Source: an uncultured Muribaculaceae bacterium (GTDB taxonomy: Bacteria; Bacteroidota; Bacteroidia; Bacteroidales; Muribaculaceae). From it: a stretch of DNA of 64,000 nucleotides. Made by a program: the position numbers and the translations under genes. The notes below the pieces were generated by a model. It did no database searches. It was not told the origin of the DNA and saw only the letters and a list, made by a program, of their open reading frames with translations. Every line of letters starts with the position of its first letter. Position 1 is the first letter of the stretch. The stretch covers positions 124,001 through 188,000 of the forward strand of contig CANNVE010000001.1 in the NCBI GenBank assembly GCA_947525975.1, given 5' to 3'. Of the stretch, positions 27,198 through 36,276 are shown piece by piece.

Positions 27198-29288
27198 TCA
27201 GGAGATGCGGCTCCAATCGGCCTGGGCCGAACGCGCCTGCTCCACGGCGCGCAGCAGCGGGCGGTTGGCCGGTGCCTGGAGCGCCGGATCGGCGTCAAGA
27301 ATCGCTTCGGCGGCTGTGCGGGCAGCCTGTATGATGGCTCCGTCAGAGGCAAGGTTGGCTATGCGCAGGTCAAACGGCAGCCCCGACTGCATCGTGCCCT
27401 CTATCTCGCCCGGGCCGCGCATCTTCATGTCGGCCTCGGCTATCACAAAGCCATCGTTGGTCGATGTCATGATCTCAAGGCGCTGCCGCGTCTCCTTGGC
27501 TATCTGCCTCTTCGTCATGAGCACGCAATAGCTCTGGTCGGCTCCGCGCCCCACCCTGCCCCTGAGCTGATGGAGCTGTGACAGGCCGAAACGCTCAGCG
27601 TTCTCGATAATCATCACCGAAGCGTTGGGCACATTGACTCCCACCTCAATCACAGTGGTGGCCACAAGTATGTCGGCCTCGTGATTGACGAATAGCCCCA
27701 TCTGATAATCCTTCTCCTTGGGTTTCATACGCCCGTGCACAAAGGCCACTTTCTTTTGCGGGAATGCCTCGCAGATGGCCTCATATCCCTCTTCAAGACT
27801 GCGGAGGGCCACTTTGTCATTCTCCTCGATGAGGGGGTGCACTATATAGATCTGCCGCCCCATCTGCATCTGCTGGTAGAGGAAGCGATAGATCATCTCG
27901 CGCTGCTCGTCATAGCGCATCACCGTGGTCACCGGCTTGCGGCCCGGCGGAAGCTCGTCGATGACCGACACGTCGAGATCGCCATACACAGTCATGGCGA
28001 GGGTGCGCGGTATGGGCGTGGCCGTCATCACCAGCACATGGGGCGCAATGGCGCTTTTGCTCCAAAGCTTGGCCCTCTGCGCCACCCCGAAGCGGTGCTG
28101 CTCGTCGATGACCACGAATCCGAGGTTGCGGAATCGCACTTTGTCCTCTATCACGGCATGCGTGCCTATGAGTATGTGGAGCGAGCCCTCGGCCAGCTGC
28201 TCGGCTATCACATCGCGCTCGGCTTTGCGAGTGCTGCCCGTGAGAAGCTTCACGTTGAGGCCTATCTTCGCGGTGAGCCCGCGTATAGTTTCATAGTGCT
28301 GCGTGGCGAGAATCTCGGTGGGCGCCATCAGGCAGGCCTGGGCGCCATTGTCGATGGCAATGAGCATGCACAGGAGCGCCACCATGGTCTTGCCCGAGCC
28401 TACATCGCCCTGCACCAGACGATTCATCTGCCGCCCGGTGTTGACGTCGGCCCTCACCTCCTTTATCACGCGTTTCTGCGCATTGGTGAGGCTGAAAGGC
28501 AGGCACTCGCTGTAGAATGTATTGAACCAATGCCCCACCTTCGCAAACCGCATGCCGAGCAAGGCCCCCTTGCGCACACGAGAGCGCATGAGCATATCTA
28601 CCTGTATGTAGAACAGTTCCTCGAACTTAAGCCTGTATCTTGCCCGCTCGAGAGCCTCGCCCGAGGCAGGATGATGTATCACCCTCAAAGCCTCGTCGGC
28701 CGGCATGAGGCCAAGGCCGCGCACCAGCCCTTCGGGCAGAGGGTCGGCTATGCGCTGATGGGCCGACAAGGCAGCCTGCGCCCACATATAGATGGTGCGA
28801 GAGGATATGCCCGCATTGCGCAGCCGCTCTGTGAGCGGATACACGCCCCTGAAGCCCGACATGGCCGAGGCGTTGCTCTCGGTGTCGACCTCCGGATGCA
28901 CCATCTGCATCCTGCCGTTGTAGAAGCCCGGCTTGCCGAAAAGCACATAGTCCACACCGGGGCGATAGAGCGACTTTATCTGCTGCACCTTCCTGAACCA
29001 TGTCACTTCAAGCGATGCTGTGCCGTCAGTGAAAAGGGCCGTGAGCCGAGATTTCGCCCCCTCGCCCTGCATGGCGAACGACACGAACCGCCCCTTGAAG
29101 AGCACCCAGGCCACCTCGCTGCGCACATCGCATATGCGCTGTATCTTGGAGCGGTCAAGATAACTCGACGGGAAGTGATGCAGCAGGTCATAGACGCTGC
29201 GCAGGCCAAGCTCTTTCTCAAGCAGCTTGGCCCGCTGCGGGCCTATGCCCTTCACATACATTATGTCTAAACCTCGCAGCGAAAGCAT
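27198..29288 (-). CDS. recG: ATP-dependent DNA helicase RecG
   Basis: Replication-fork reversal and branch-migration helicase, 696 residues, normal length. The N-terminal wedge region (GIGPQRAKLLEKELGL, LLHHFPSSYLDRS) is followed by helicase motifs: QGDVGSGKTMVAL (Walker A), VIDEQHRFGVAQR (motif II), TATPIPRTLAMTVYGDLD (motif III), ATTVIEVGVNVPNA and QLRGRVGRG (motifs V and VI). It lies 21 bp after ispD. The long ORF on the opposite strand (27735-29270) is a codon shadow. Confidence 0.97.
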   Translation of the reverse strand: MLSLRGLDIMYVKGIGPQRAKLLEKELGLRSVYDLLHHFPSSYLDRSKIQRICDVRSEVAWVLFKGRFVSFAMQGEGAKSRLTALFTDGTASLEVTWFRKVQQIKSLYRPGVDYVLFGKPGFYNGRMQMVHPEVDTESNASAMSGFRGVYPLTERLRNAGISSRTIYMWAQAALSAHQRIADPLPEGLVRGLGLMPADEALRVIHHPASGEALERARYRLKFEELFYIQVDMLMRSRVRKGALLGMRFAKVGHWFNTFYSECLPFSLTNAQKRVIKEVRADVNTGRQMNRLVQGDVGSGKTMVALLCMLIAIDNGAQACLMAPTEILATQHYETIRGLTAKIGLNVKLLTGSTRKAERDVIAEQLAEGSLHILIGTHAVIEDKVRFRNLGFVVIDEQHRFGVAQRAKLWSKSAIAPHVLVMTATPIPRTLAMTVYGDLDVSVIDELPPGRKPVTTVMRYDEQREMIYRFLYQQMQMGRQIYIVHPLIEENDKVALRSLEEGYEAICEAFPQKKVAFVHGRMKPKEKDYQMGLFVNHEADILVATTVIEVGVNVPNASVMIIENAERFGLSQLHQLRGRVGRGADQSYCVLMTKRQIAKETRQRLEIMTSTNDGFVIAEADMKMRGPGEIEGTMQSGLPFDLRIANLASDGAIIQAARTAAEAILDADPALQAPANRPLLRAVEQARSAQADWSRIS

Positions 29289-29309
29289 TTGGCGGAAGAT
29301 TTTGTGAAC

Positions 29310-29975
29310 TTAAATATACAGGGCGGCGACTTCGATGTCGCGCGGGTGAGTGATCTTGATGTTGAGGGGCGAGCCTTCGACCAGCACGGGCGAGCCGTAT
29401 CCGGCGGCTTCGTAGACGCTGGCATCGTCGGTGAACGACGGAGAGAACGGCCGGCGGTAGGCGGCGAGCAGCTTGCCGGCGCGGAAGGCCTGCGGGGTCT
29501 GCACAGCCACCAGCGATGACCGGTCCTCGGCCTCCGACGTGCCGTCGTCGTTGATGCGCCGCAGCGAATCGGTGACAGGAATGGCCGGAATCACCGCGTC
29601 GGCGCCTGTCATGGCCTTGGCGATATTCTTCATCATGGCCGACGGCAGCACAGGGCGCACGCCGTCATGGACATACACCACGGCGTCATCCTCGGGCTGC
29701 AATGCCTCCAAAGCCTTCTTCACCGATTCCCAGCGCGTGGACCCGCCCTCCACCACCTTGGGCGACACGAATCCATATCGCTCGCACATCTTCTGCCATA
29801 GCCCGACATAGTCGGCATTGAGCACGATGGCAAGCCGGGCATGGGGCAAAGCGCGGCCTATGCGCTTCACCGTGTGCATGAGCACAGGCATATCGCCAAG
29901 CATGCAGAATTGCTTCGGGGTGTCGCCTCCGAATCGGCTGCCGCTGCCGGCTGCCACAATTATAGCGTAGTCCAT
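29310..29975 (-). CDS. ispD: 2-C-methyl-D-erythritol 4-phosphate cytidylyltransferase
   Basis: Third step of the MEP isoprenoid pathway, 221 residues. The nucleotide-binding start VAAGSGSRFGGDTPKQF matches the family GxGxRxGxxxPKQ. YVHDGVRPVLPSAMM and TPQAFRAGKLLAAY are further signatures, and the C terminus has INIKITHPRDIEVAALY. It lies between glyA and recG on the same strand; a hairpin separates it from glyA. Confidence 0.96.
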   Translation of the reverse strand: MDYAIIVAAGSGSRFGGDTPKQFCMLGDMPVLMHTVKRIGRALPHARLAIVLNADYVGLWQKMCERYGFVSPKVVEGGSTRWESVKKALEALQPEDDAVVYVHDGVRPVLPSAMMKNIAKAMTGADAVIPAIPVTDSLRRINDDGTSEAEDRSSLVAVQTPQAFRAGKLLAAYRRPFSPSFTDDASVYEAAGYGSPVLVEGSPLNIKITHPRDIEVAALYI

Positions 29976-29998
29976 AGATGGGTGGTTGTTTCATAATA

Positions 29999-30033
29999 GA
30001 GGGTGTGCCATTCCCTTCAGGCGGCACACCCTC
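29999..30033 (-). terminator. Hairpin between glyA and ispD
   Basis: 11-bp stem GAGGGTGTGCC (29999-30009) and GGCACACCCTC (30023-30033) with a 13-nt loop. On the minus strand it is followed by TATTATG, a weak T-run. It probably attenuates or ends the glyA transcript, 20 bp after its stop. Confidence 0.6.
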
Positions 30034-30052
30034 AAAAATCATTTGTCTGAAA

Positions 30053-31333
30053 TCAGTAGGCGAACATCGGGTAGTCGCTGATTGTCTCGTTCACCTTCGA
30101 GCGCACGGCTTTGATCACAGCCTCGTTTTCGGGGTTGGAGAGCACGGTGTCGATCATCTCCACGATCTCGCCCATGAGCGGCTCTTTGGCGCCGCGGGTG
30201 GTGATGGCGGGAGTGCCAAGGCGTATGCCCGATGTCTGGAACGGGCTGCGGCTGTCAAAGGGCACCATATTCTTGTTGGCGGTGATGTCAGCCTCCACAA
30301 GCACCTTCTCGGCCACCTTGCCGGTGAGATCGGGGAATTTGGTGCGGAGGTCTACGAGGATGCAGTGGTTGTCGGTGCCACCGGAGATCACCTTGTATCC
30401 CTTGTCGATGAGAGCCTGGGCCATCACCTGAGCATTCTTCTTGACCTGGGTGGCGTATTCCTTCCATGCGGGCTGCAGAGCCTCGCCGAAGGCCACGGCC
30501 TTGGCTGCGATCACATGCTCGAGCGGGCCGCCCTGCACGCCCGGGAACACGGCAGAGTCGATGATCTGCGACATCTTCTTCACCACTCCCTTGGGCGTGG
30601 TCTTTCCCCACGGATTGTCAAAGTCCTTGCCGAGGAGGATGATGCCGCCGCGCGGTCCGCGGAGGGTCTTGTGGGTGGTAGATGTGACGATGTGGGCATA
30701 TTTGAGCGGGTTGTCGAGCAGGCCGGCGGCAATGAGTCCGGCGGGGTGAGCCATGTCGACCATGAATATCGCTCCGATTTCGTCAGCGATCTTGCGCATG
30801 CGTGCATAATCCCACTCGCGGCTGTAGGCGCTGGCGCCGCCGATGATCAGCTTGGGGCGCTCGCGCAGAGCCACCTCTTCCATCTGGTCATAGTCAACGA
30901 GGCCGGTCTCGGCGTTGACGTTGTATTCGAGGGCCTGGAACATGAGGCCGGAGAAGTTGACGGGGCTTCCGTGCGACAGGTGGCCGCCGTGCGAGAGATT
31001 AAGGCCCAGGAATTTGTCGCCGGGCTGCATCGTGGCCATGAATACCGCCATATTTGCCTGGGCCCCCGAGTGGGGCTGTACATTGGCGTATTCGGCTCCG
31101 AAGAGCTGCTTCACACGCTCGATGGCGAGGTTTTCGGCCTGGTCCACCACCTGGCAACCGCCATAGTAGCGGTGACCGGGATAGCCTTCAGCGTACTTGT
31201 TGGTCAGGCAAGAGCCCATGGCACGCATCACCTCGTCGCTGACAAAGTTTTCAGATGCGATGAGTTCGATGCCTTTCTTCTGGCGCTGATGCTCGCGCTC
31301 GATGATGTCAAAAATTGCGTTGTCGCGTTCCAT
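30053..31333 (-). CDS. glyA: Serine hydroxymethyltransferase
   Basis: PLP enzyme interconverting serine and glycine and charging tetrahydrofolate, 426 residues. Conserved blocks: [31 protein letters not shown], the HSGAQAN stretch and the PLP lysine in [15 protein letters not shown], with [12 protein letters not shown] near the C terminus. The start [10 protein letters not shown] at 31333 is intact. A 206-bp tandem duplication upstream contains a second copy of its first 20 codons (see 31272-31683). Confidence 0.98.
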   Translation of the reverse strand: MERDNAIFDIIEREHQRQKKGIELIASENFVSDEVMRAMGSCLTNKYAEGYPGHRYYGGCQVVDQAENLAIERVKQLFGAEYANVQPHSGAQANMAVFMATMQPGDKFLGLNLSHGGHLSHGSPVNFSGLMFQALEYNVNAETGLVDYDQMEEVALRERPKLIIGGASAYSREWDYARMRKIADEIGAIFMVDMAHPAGLIAAGLLDNPLKYAHIVTSTTHKTLRGPRGGIILLGKDFDNPWGKTTPKGVVKKMSQIIDSAVFPGVQGGPLEHVIAAKAVAFGEALQPAWKEYATQVKKNAQVMAQALIDKGYKVISGGTDNHCILVDLRTKFPDLTGKVAEKVLVEADITANKNMVPFDSRSPFQTSGIRLGTPAITTRGAKEPLMGEIVEMIDTVLSNPENEAVIKAVRSKVNETISDYPMFAY

Positions 31334-31683
31334 ATTGTTGTGAATTGTTGTGATTTTTCTGTGATTGGTCTTATATTCCGGCCATCATTTCTTTTTCTCT
31401 ACAGAGAAGCCGAATTTGCCGAGTTTCTCCCCGAGCGAATAGTATCCGCCATGGCAATAGGCCATCAGGCCCGATGACCTTTCTTCTGGCGCTGATGCTC
31501 GCGCTCGATGATGTCAAAAATTGCGTTGTCGCGTTCCATATTGTTGTGAATTGTTGTGATTTTTCTGTGATTGGTCTTATATTCCGGCCATCATTTCTTT
31601 TTCTCTACAGAGAAGCCGAATTTGCCGAGTTTCTCCCCGAGCGAATAGTATCCGCCATGGCAATAGGCCATCAGGCCCGATGA
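31272..31683. repeat. Perfect 206-bp tandem duplication at the glyA 5' end
   Basis: Bases 31272-31477 and 31478-31683 are identical; the next base also matches. Each unit holds the first 62 bp of glyA, the glyA upstream spacer and the last 93 bp of the flavin reductase gene. The intact flavin reductase uses the right copy and the intact glyA uses the left one. No differences between copies means a very recent event, or an assembly artefact. Confidence 0.95.
31385..31539 (-). pseudogene. Chimeric glyA-start / flavin reductase-end remnant
   Basis: Created by the tandem duplication. Minus strand 31539-31478 repeats the first codons of glyA with its own ATG and upstream spacer. At the junction it runs into a copy of the flavin reductase 3' end (31478-31385) in another frame and stops after 24 codons (ending KKGHRA). 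A short GlyA-derived peptide could be made, but no function is expected. Confidence 0.85.
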
Positions 31684-32157
31684 CACCAGGTCGAAATGCC
31701 CGGAGACGGGATCGATGTATCGGTCGTCGGCCACTACGTTGAGCACTTCGGCCACAAACATATCGTGGCTGCCGAGGCTCATGATCGTCTTCACCCGGCA
31801 TTCGATGCACAGAGGCGACTCTCCCACCATCGGGCATCGCACCGTCTGGCCGGGCACCTTGGTCAGCCCCGTCTCGCGCCATTTGTCGAAATCTCGTCCC
31901 GACTTCACTCCGCACCAGTCCACGGCCTTGGCCATGTCGGCGGTGGTGAGGCAGAGGGTGAATTCCATGTTGCTCTTGATTATGCCGTAGCTGTGTCTTT
32001 CGGGCCGCACGGAGATGTAGAGCATCGCGGGCTGTGTGCATATCGTGCCTGTCCAGGCCACGGTGATGAGGTTATGCTCTTCGGGCGAAGAGCCGCAGCT
32101 CACCAGGGCAGCCGGCAGAGGATACACCATGGTGCCGGGCTTCCAGCTCACCTTCAT
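31591..32157 (-). CDS. Flavin reductase-like FMN-binding protein
   Basis: 188 residues, split-barrel flavin reductase family: MVYPLPAALVSCGSSPEEHN, TVAWTGTICTQPAMLYISVR (FMN-contact region), SYGIIKSNMEFTLCL and LFLVE-type core ending HFDLVSSGLMAYCHGGYYS. Such proteins bind FMN and often supply reduced flavin; the partner is unknown. It overlaps the pyrI stop by 4 bp (ATGA). Its 3' end has been duplicated toward glyA. Confidence 0.88.
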   Translation of the reverse strand: MKVSWKPGTMVYPLPAALVSCGSSPEEHNLITVAWTGTICTQPAMLYISVRPERHSYGIIKSNMEFTLCLTTADMAKAVDWCGVKSGRDFDKWRETGLTKVPGQTVRCPMVGESPLCIECRVKTIMSLGSHDMFVAEVLNVVADDRYIDPVSGHFDLVSSGLMAYCHGGYYSLGEKLGKFGFSVEKKK

Positions 32158-32612
32158 TGCAGCTGCGCGTCGTCGCCTTTGACGGCGTGGTTGCAGTAAT
32201 GGCAGCGTATCACCACAGGGTTGTTGCCCACCACGTGGAATACGGTGCGCATCGGCTCATTGTTGGTGATGCACTTCGGATTGGCGCACTTCACGATGCC
32301 CACCACCGTGTCGGGCAGGCGCACGGGGCGCTTCTCCACCACGCTGTATTCGCGGATCACGTTGACCACAGCTGTGGGGGCGATGATGGCGATGCGGTTG
32401 AGGGTTGCCTCGTCAAACTCCACGTCGGCCACCTTGATGATGCCTTTCTTTCCGAGTTTTCCGCTCGCGAGATTGTTGCCGATGGTGACGGCCTTGTCGA
32501 GATGCTCAATGCCGAGTATGCGCACAGCCTTGAAAAGGGCCGATGATGGTATGTGGTCAATCACGGTGCCGTTGCGCAGGGCGGCCACCGCGAGTTCCTT
32601 TTTTTCAGTCAT
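32154..32612 (-). CDS. pyrI: Aspartate carbamoyltransferase regulatory subunit
   Basis: 152 residues from MTEKKELAVAALRNGTVIDH. The N-terminal allosteric domain (GTVIDHIPSSALFKAVRILG) and the C-terminal zinc domain with CANPKCI and CHYCNH, giving the four zinc cysteines, are complete. It pairs with pyrB, which ends 4 bp upstream, for nucleotide feedback control of pyrimidine synthesis. Upstream in-frame Met codons inside pyrB were rejected. Confidence 0.96.
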   Translation of the reverse strand: MTEKKELAVAALRNGTVIDHIPSSALFKAVRILGIEHLDKAVTIGNNLASGKLGKKGIIKVADVEFDEATLNRIAIIAPTAVVNVIREYSVVEKRPVRLPDTVVGIVKCANPKCITNNEPMRTVFHVVGNNPVVIRCHYCNHAVKGDDAQLQ

Positions 32613-32616
32613 GTCG

Positions 32617-33549
32617 TTAGGCTTTTTTGCATTCGTCGGGAGTGAGACCAAGCGCCCGGCATATGATTGCCTGGCGGGCATAGAGTCCGTTGCGGGCCTG
32701 ATCGAAATAATATGCCTTGGGATTGGCATCTACGTCGTAGGCTATTTCGTTGACGCGCGGCAGCGGATGCAGTATGCGCAGGTTGGGCTTGGAGTCGGCC
32801 AGCATGGCATTGTGCAGGGTGTAGAGATTCTTCACACGCTCATACTCCATTATGTCGGTGAATCGCTCCCTCTGCACTCGTGTCATGTAGATAATGTCTG
32901 ACTCGTTGATTATTTCGGGCGAGAAATCTGTGGTGCATTCATATTTAATGCCGTTCTCGTCGCAGAATTTCAGATATTCCTCAGGCATCTGCAGCTCTTT
33001 GCAGGCCACGAAGCGGAAGGTAGGATTGAAATAGCTCATGGCCTGCAGCAGCGAATGCACTGTGCGGCCATATTTCAAGTCGCCCACCATGGTGATGGTG
33101 AGGTTGTTGAGGTCGCCCTGCGTCTTGTAGATCGAATACAGGTCGAGCATAGTCTGTGATGGATGCTGGTTGGCTCCGTCTCCGGCATTGACCACGGGCA
33201 CGTCAGTCACCTCCGAGGCGTATCGGGCCGCCCCTTCGAGGTAGTGTCGCATAACGATGAGGTCGACGTAGTTAGACACCATCTTGATGGTGTCATGCAG
33301 GGTCTCGCCTTTTGAAGAGCTGGTGGTCGATGCGTCGGAAAATCCGATGACGCGGCCTCCAAGACGATTCACGGCTGTCTCGAAGCTCAGGCGCGTGCGC
33401 GTCGACGGCTCGAAAAACAGGGTGGCGACTACCTTTCCGTCTAAGATCTTTGAGTTTGGATGCTTTTCAAAGTAGCTTGCTTGCTCAAGAAGCGCGAGCA
33501 GCTCTTCTTTGTTCAGGTCCGCAATCGAAACAAGGCTATTTTTGTTCAT
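32617..33549 (-). CDS. pyrB: Aspartate carbamoyltransferase catalytic subunit
   Basis: First committed step of pyrimidine synthesis, 310 residues. The carbamoyl-phosphate site [15 protein letters not shown] (STRTR) is intact, followed by [37 protein letters not shown] and [14 protein letters not shown]. Gene order pyrB-pyrI as in enterobacteria. The -7 box TAATTTTG lies 22 nt upstream of the start. Confidence 0.98.
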   Translation of the reverse strand: MNKNSLVSIADLNKEELLALLEQASYFEKHPNSKILDGKVVATLFFEPSTRTRLSFETAVNRLGGRVIGFSDASTTSSSKGETLHDTIKMVSNYVDLIVMRHYLEGAARYASEVTDVPVVNAGDGANQHPSQTMLDLYSIYKTQGDLNNLTITMVGDLKYGRTVHSLLQAMSYFNPTFRFVACKELQMPEEYLKFCDENGIKYECTTDFSPEIINESDIIYMTRVQRERFTDIMEYERVKNLYTLHNAMLADSKPNLRILHPLPRVNEIAYDVDANPKAYYFDQARNGLYARQAIICRALGLTPDECKKA

Positions 33550-33571
33550 GAACTGATGATTTATTCAGACA

Positions 33572-33599
33572 CAAAATTACTCACAATTTCCCTCACAAA
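33572..33599 (-). promoter_or_regulatory. Probable pyrBI promoter
   Basis: Minus strand TTTG (33596-33599), 16 nt, TAATTTTG (33572-33579). Both boxes match, but the spacing is shorter than the 19-20 nt seen elsewhere in the window. Confidence 0.5.
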
Positions 33600-33642
33600 A
33601 CCTTAATAAACGCTAAATCGCACCGCATCCCCGCACATTTCT

Positions 33643-34257
33643 TCAGAAATGGCACGTGATGGAGGCGAATCCGGAGTGGGTGTAGCGGTTGGGAAATAGG
33701 TCGCGGTCCGGCTCATATTCGGTCCAGCTGTAGGGATTGCCAGAATAGAGGTAGAAGTTGGTGCAGCGATAGCCCAGCTGCAGCGATACGATGCTGAAAT
33801 TAAACTCGATGCCGCCGCGCACCTGCCACGTGAACCATTTGGCTCCCCTGCTGCCCGGCGCACCGGGCGAAAGCGTCACGCCGGGGTTGGCGAAAAGACG
33901 CAGATTGGCGTCGCTGTTGAATTTTATGATCGCCGGCGACCTGAGTTCAATCGACGGCGAGAATTTGAATCGCCATGTATAGTCGCGGCCATAGTCATAA
34001 TAATAGTAATCGTCGTCATCGTGCCAGCGGTCCACGATCTTATCGAGCAAGTCGCTGTATTCGCCGGCAAACGCTATCGATGCTCTCAGACCGAATGTCT
34101 CCACAGGATACCATGCGAAATGCAAGTCAAACTCGTATGCGTCCTCGCTGAAGTCAAAGCCGGCGCCGACGCCGAAATGGGTGTTTTCCTGCCCTTCGGT
34201 CGCCTTGGCGGTCCATGGCATCAGCGCGAGCATCACGATCAAAAGCAGTTTTTTCAT
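33643..34257 (-). CDS. Small outer-membrane beta-barrel protein
   Basis: 204 residues. Signal peptide MKKLLLIVMLALMPWTAKA, then amphipathic beta strands (FGVGAGFDFS, YEFDLHFAWYPV, LQLGYRCTNFYLYSG) ending in a C-terminal Phe (ASITCHF), the usual outer-membrane barrel signal. One loop (about 78-92) is very acidic and tyrosine-rich (HDDDDYYYYDYGRDY), which may bind cations. No named family recognised. The -7 box TACATTTG lies at 34297-34304. Confidence 0.7.
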   Translation of the reverse strand: MKKLLLIVMLALMPWTAKATEGQENTHFGVGAGFDFSEDAYEFDLHFAWYPVETFGLRASIAFAGEYSDLLDKIVDRWHDDDDYYYYDYGRDYTWRFKFSPSIELRSPAIIKFNSDANLRLFANPGVTLSPGAPGSRGAKWFTWQVRGGIEFNFSIVSLQLGYRCTNFYLYSGNPYSWTEYEPDRDLFPNRYTHSGFASITCHF

Positions 34258-34419
34258 AATGTAGGTGTATTTTTAAGTTAATCATGCGTTTGGATGCAAA
34301 TGTAAGAATATTTTACAACATTCAGCTTCATTTTCGCGGTTTTTGTTTGTTATATTAGGAAAAGCACACGAGCGTTTCAGCTTATTTGACAAACACACAC
34401 ATCCCTCACCTCCCGGCAA

Positions 34420-35901
34420 ATGTCAGCGATAAGAAAAGGCATACTATGCATCATGCTCCTTGCATGCGCCATCTGCATGAAAGCGCAGATGCCCATCAGG
34501 ATCTACGCCAATAAGGCCGTAGAGCCAGACTCTGCCGATGTGGCCTATCATTCGCGCAAGCATTTCTGGAGGGCAAGCGCCGAAGTGGTCGGATTCAACA
34601 CGGGCCTCTGGGCATTTGACCGCTATGTGCAGAAAGGCGATTTCGCCTACATCAGCTGGAACTCGATAAAGGAGAATTTCAAGCACGGATTTATCTGGGA
34701 CAACGACAACCTCGGCACCAATATGTTTCTGCATCCATACAACGGCAACCTATTCTACAACGCGGCCCGCTCAAACGGCTTCAACTACTGGCAGTCGGGC
34801 ATGTTCGCCGTGGCCGGGAGCGCCATGTGGGAGATGTTCATGGAATGCGAATACCCGTCGACCAACGACATCATCTCCACCCCCGTGGGCGGCATGTGCA
34901 TAGGCGAAGTCTGCTACCGTGTCTCAGATGCCCTCACCGACGACAGGGCCACAGGCTTCAGCCGGGCAGGGCGCGAGATAGCGGCATTCATCGTTTCGCC
35001 CATGCGCGGAATCACACGCCTTGTCACAGGCGATGCCTGGCGCCACAGGCTCACATCGGGCCGGCAATTCGGCCAGCCCAACATAGCCTTGGAGCTTTCG
35101 GTGGGCGCAAACGTGCTCGATTTCCACCACGACGACGCAAGCACTAAATTCGGGGGCGTCGTAAACATAAACATCGAATACGGCGACCGATTTGAGGTGC
35201 AGAGCAAAAAGCCCTACGACTACTTCACAGTGTCGGCCTCGCTCAACCTTATGAGCCGGCAGCCACTGCTGCGCCACTTCGAAATACGCGGCCGGCTGCT
35301 CGCCCGCGAATTTCTCGAAGAAAAGGATCAGCACCTGAGCGTAGGTCTATTCCAGCATTTCGACTTTTTCGATTCTGACAGCATCAGAGGTGGCGCTGTG
35401 CCCTACAAACTCGGCGTGCCGGCATCGTTTGGGGCAGGCGTATACTTCCGCGACATCGAAAGGCACAAACTCGTGCTCGACGCATACGCCCACGTCAACG
35501 CGGTGCTGCTCGGAGGCATCGTCTCTGACCATTACCGCCTCGATCAGCGCAACTACAATCTTGCCTCAGGATTCTCTATCAAAGCCGGCGCGAACCTGGT
35601 CTTCGACCGCAACAAGTGGGCCATCTCGGCCAAGCACGAATATTACAGGCTCTTTACATGGAAAGGATATGCCCCGGACGTAAGCCTCGAGAGCACTGAC
35701 TACCGCACCCTAAACGCCATGGGCGACGACTCGGCCGCGTCATTCGGCGTGACCACTCTCCGCGGCGATTTCCGCATTGCCCACAACACATACATCACCC
35801 TCAACCTCGAGCACTACTTCCGCTCCACCCACTATAAATACTTCCCACACGTGCGCTCAACATCGCTCGGAGCGCAGCTGATGCTGACCCTGAAGCTGTA
35901 G
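34420..35901 (+). CDS. DUF3943 domain protein, predicted outer-membrane
   Basis: 493 residues with a signal peptide (about 1-22). The N-terminal half has the DUF3943 pattern: FWRASAEVVGFNTGLWAFDR, FKHGFIWDNDNLGTNMFLHP, YNGNLFYNAARSNGFNYWQS and EMFMECEYPSTNDIISTPVGG. The rest is a beta-barrel ending SLGAQLMLTLKL. Members are conserved in Gram-negative bacteria without known function. It stands alone and is followed by a cluster of REP-like elements and a terminator. Confidence 0.82.
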   Translation: MSAIRKGILCIMLLACAICMKAQMPIRIYANKAVEPDSADVAYHSRKHFWRASAEVVGFNTGLWAFDRYVQKGDFAYISWNSIKENFKHGFIWDNDNLGTNMFLHPYNGNLFYNAARSNGFNYWQSGMFAVAGSAMWEMFMECEYPSTNDIISTPVGGMCIGEVCYRVSDALTDDRATGFSRAGREIAAFIVSPMRGITRLVTGDAWRHRLTSGRQFGQPNIALELSVGANVLDFHHDDASTKFGGVVNINIEYGDRFEVQSKKPYDYFTVSASLNLMSRQPLLRHFEIRGRLLAREFLEEKDQHLSVGLFQHFDFFDSDSIRGGAVPYKLGVPASFGAGVYFRDIERHKLVLDAYAHVNAVLLGGIVSDHYRLDQRNYNLASGFSIKAGANLVFDRNKWAISAKHEYYRLFTWKGYAPDVSLESTDYRTLNAMGDDSAASFGVTTLRGDFRIAHNTYITLNLEHYFRSTHYKYFPHVRSTSLGAQLMLTLKL

Positions 35902-35910
35902 CAAATTTTA

Positions 35911-35941
35911 GTGGAGGTGCGTTTCTCCGAAACGCACGGGC
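35911..35941 (+). repeat. 31-nt REP-like hairpin element, copy B
   Basis: GTGGAGG, 8-nt arm TGCGTTTC, loop TCC, arm GAAACGCA, CGGGC. The 8-bp stem is perfect. It is the upstream member of an inverted pair with 36011-36041, starting 9 bp after the DUF3943 stop. Confidence 0.8.
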
Positions 35942-36010
35942 TAACCTCAATCAACATTGATTGACAGTCATTTGATCATCAAATTGCATTAGAGTTCCTA
36001 TCGCCTGTCA

Positions 36011-36041
36011 GCCCGTTCGCCTCTGAGAGGCGAACCTCCAC
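36011..36041 (-). repeat. 31-nt REP-like hairpin element, copy C (inverted)
   Basis: Read on the minus strand: GTGGAGG, arm TTCGCCTC, loop TCA, arm GAGGCGAA, CGGGC. Same ends and length as copy B, but both stem arms differ in a compensating way, so pairing is preserved. With copy B it forms a convergent pair 69 bp apart, resembling a BIME unit. Confidence 0.8.
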
Positions 36042-36048
36042 ATTGTCG

Positions 36049-36075
36049 GTGGGGCTTCGCTATTGCGATACGGGC
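36049..36075 (+). repeat. Degenerate REP-like element, copy D
   Basis: 27 nt beginning GTGGGG and ending ACGGGC around TCGC-TATT-GCGA. It keeps the two ends and a short stem but has lost about 4 nt. It lies directly beside copy C, so three related elements occupy the 375-bp gap 35902-36276. Confidence 0.5.
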
Positions 36076-36084
36076 ATAAAAAAA

Positions 36085-36109
36085 ATTATTCGTCATCTCG
36101 ACGAATAAT
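36085..36109 (+). terminator. Terminator after DUF3943 gene
   Basis: Perfect 10-bp stem ATTATTCGTC (36085-36094) and GACGAATAAT (36100-36109) with a 5-nt loop, preceded by AAAAAAAA and followed by CTTCTT. It is AT-flanked on both sides, so it may work in both directions between the convergent genes. Confidence 0.7.
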
Positions 36110-36276
36110 CTTCTTACCTTAAATCTAATACCATGAAAAACTGATGCAAAGTTATACTTTTTATGTTATACAACATAATTTTCCAACAAGAAAATGCATT
36201 TTATTTGCTTATTTTAACACATACTCCTTGTCGGAACAGTTGATTTCACATACGTTAACACCCTGGTGAATCACTC

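Noticed and set aside
27735-29270. 511-codon plus-strand ORF
   Set aside because: Lies wholly opposite recG; GC-rich codon shadow with no signal or family features.
29978-31477. 499-codon plus-strand ORF
   Set aside because: Antisense to glyA; its repeated tail only reflects the 206-bp duplication.
31478-31539. Second functional glyA start
   Set aside because: Stops after 24 codons; no catalytic residues included.
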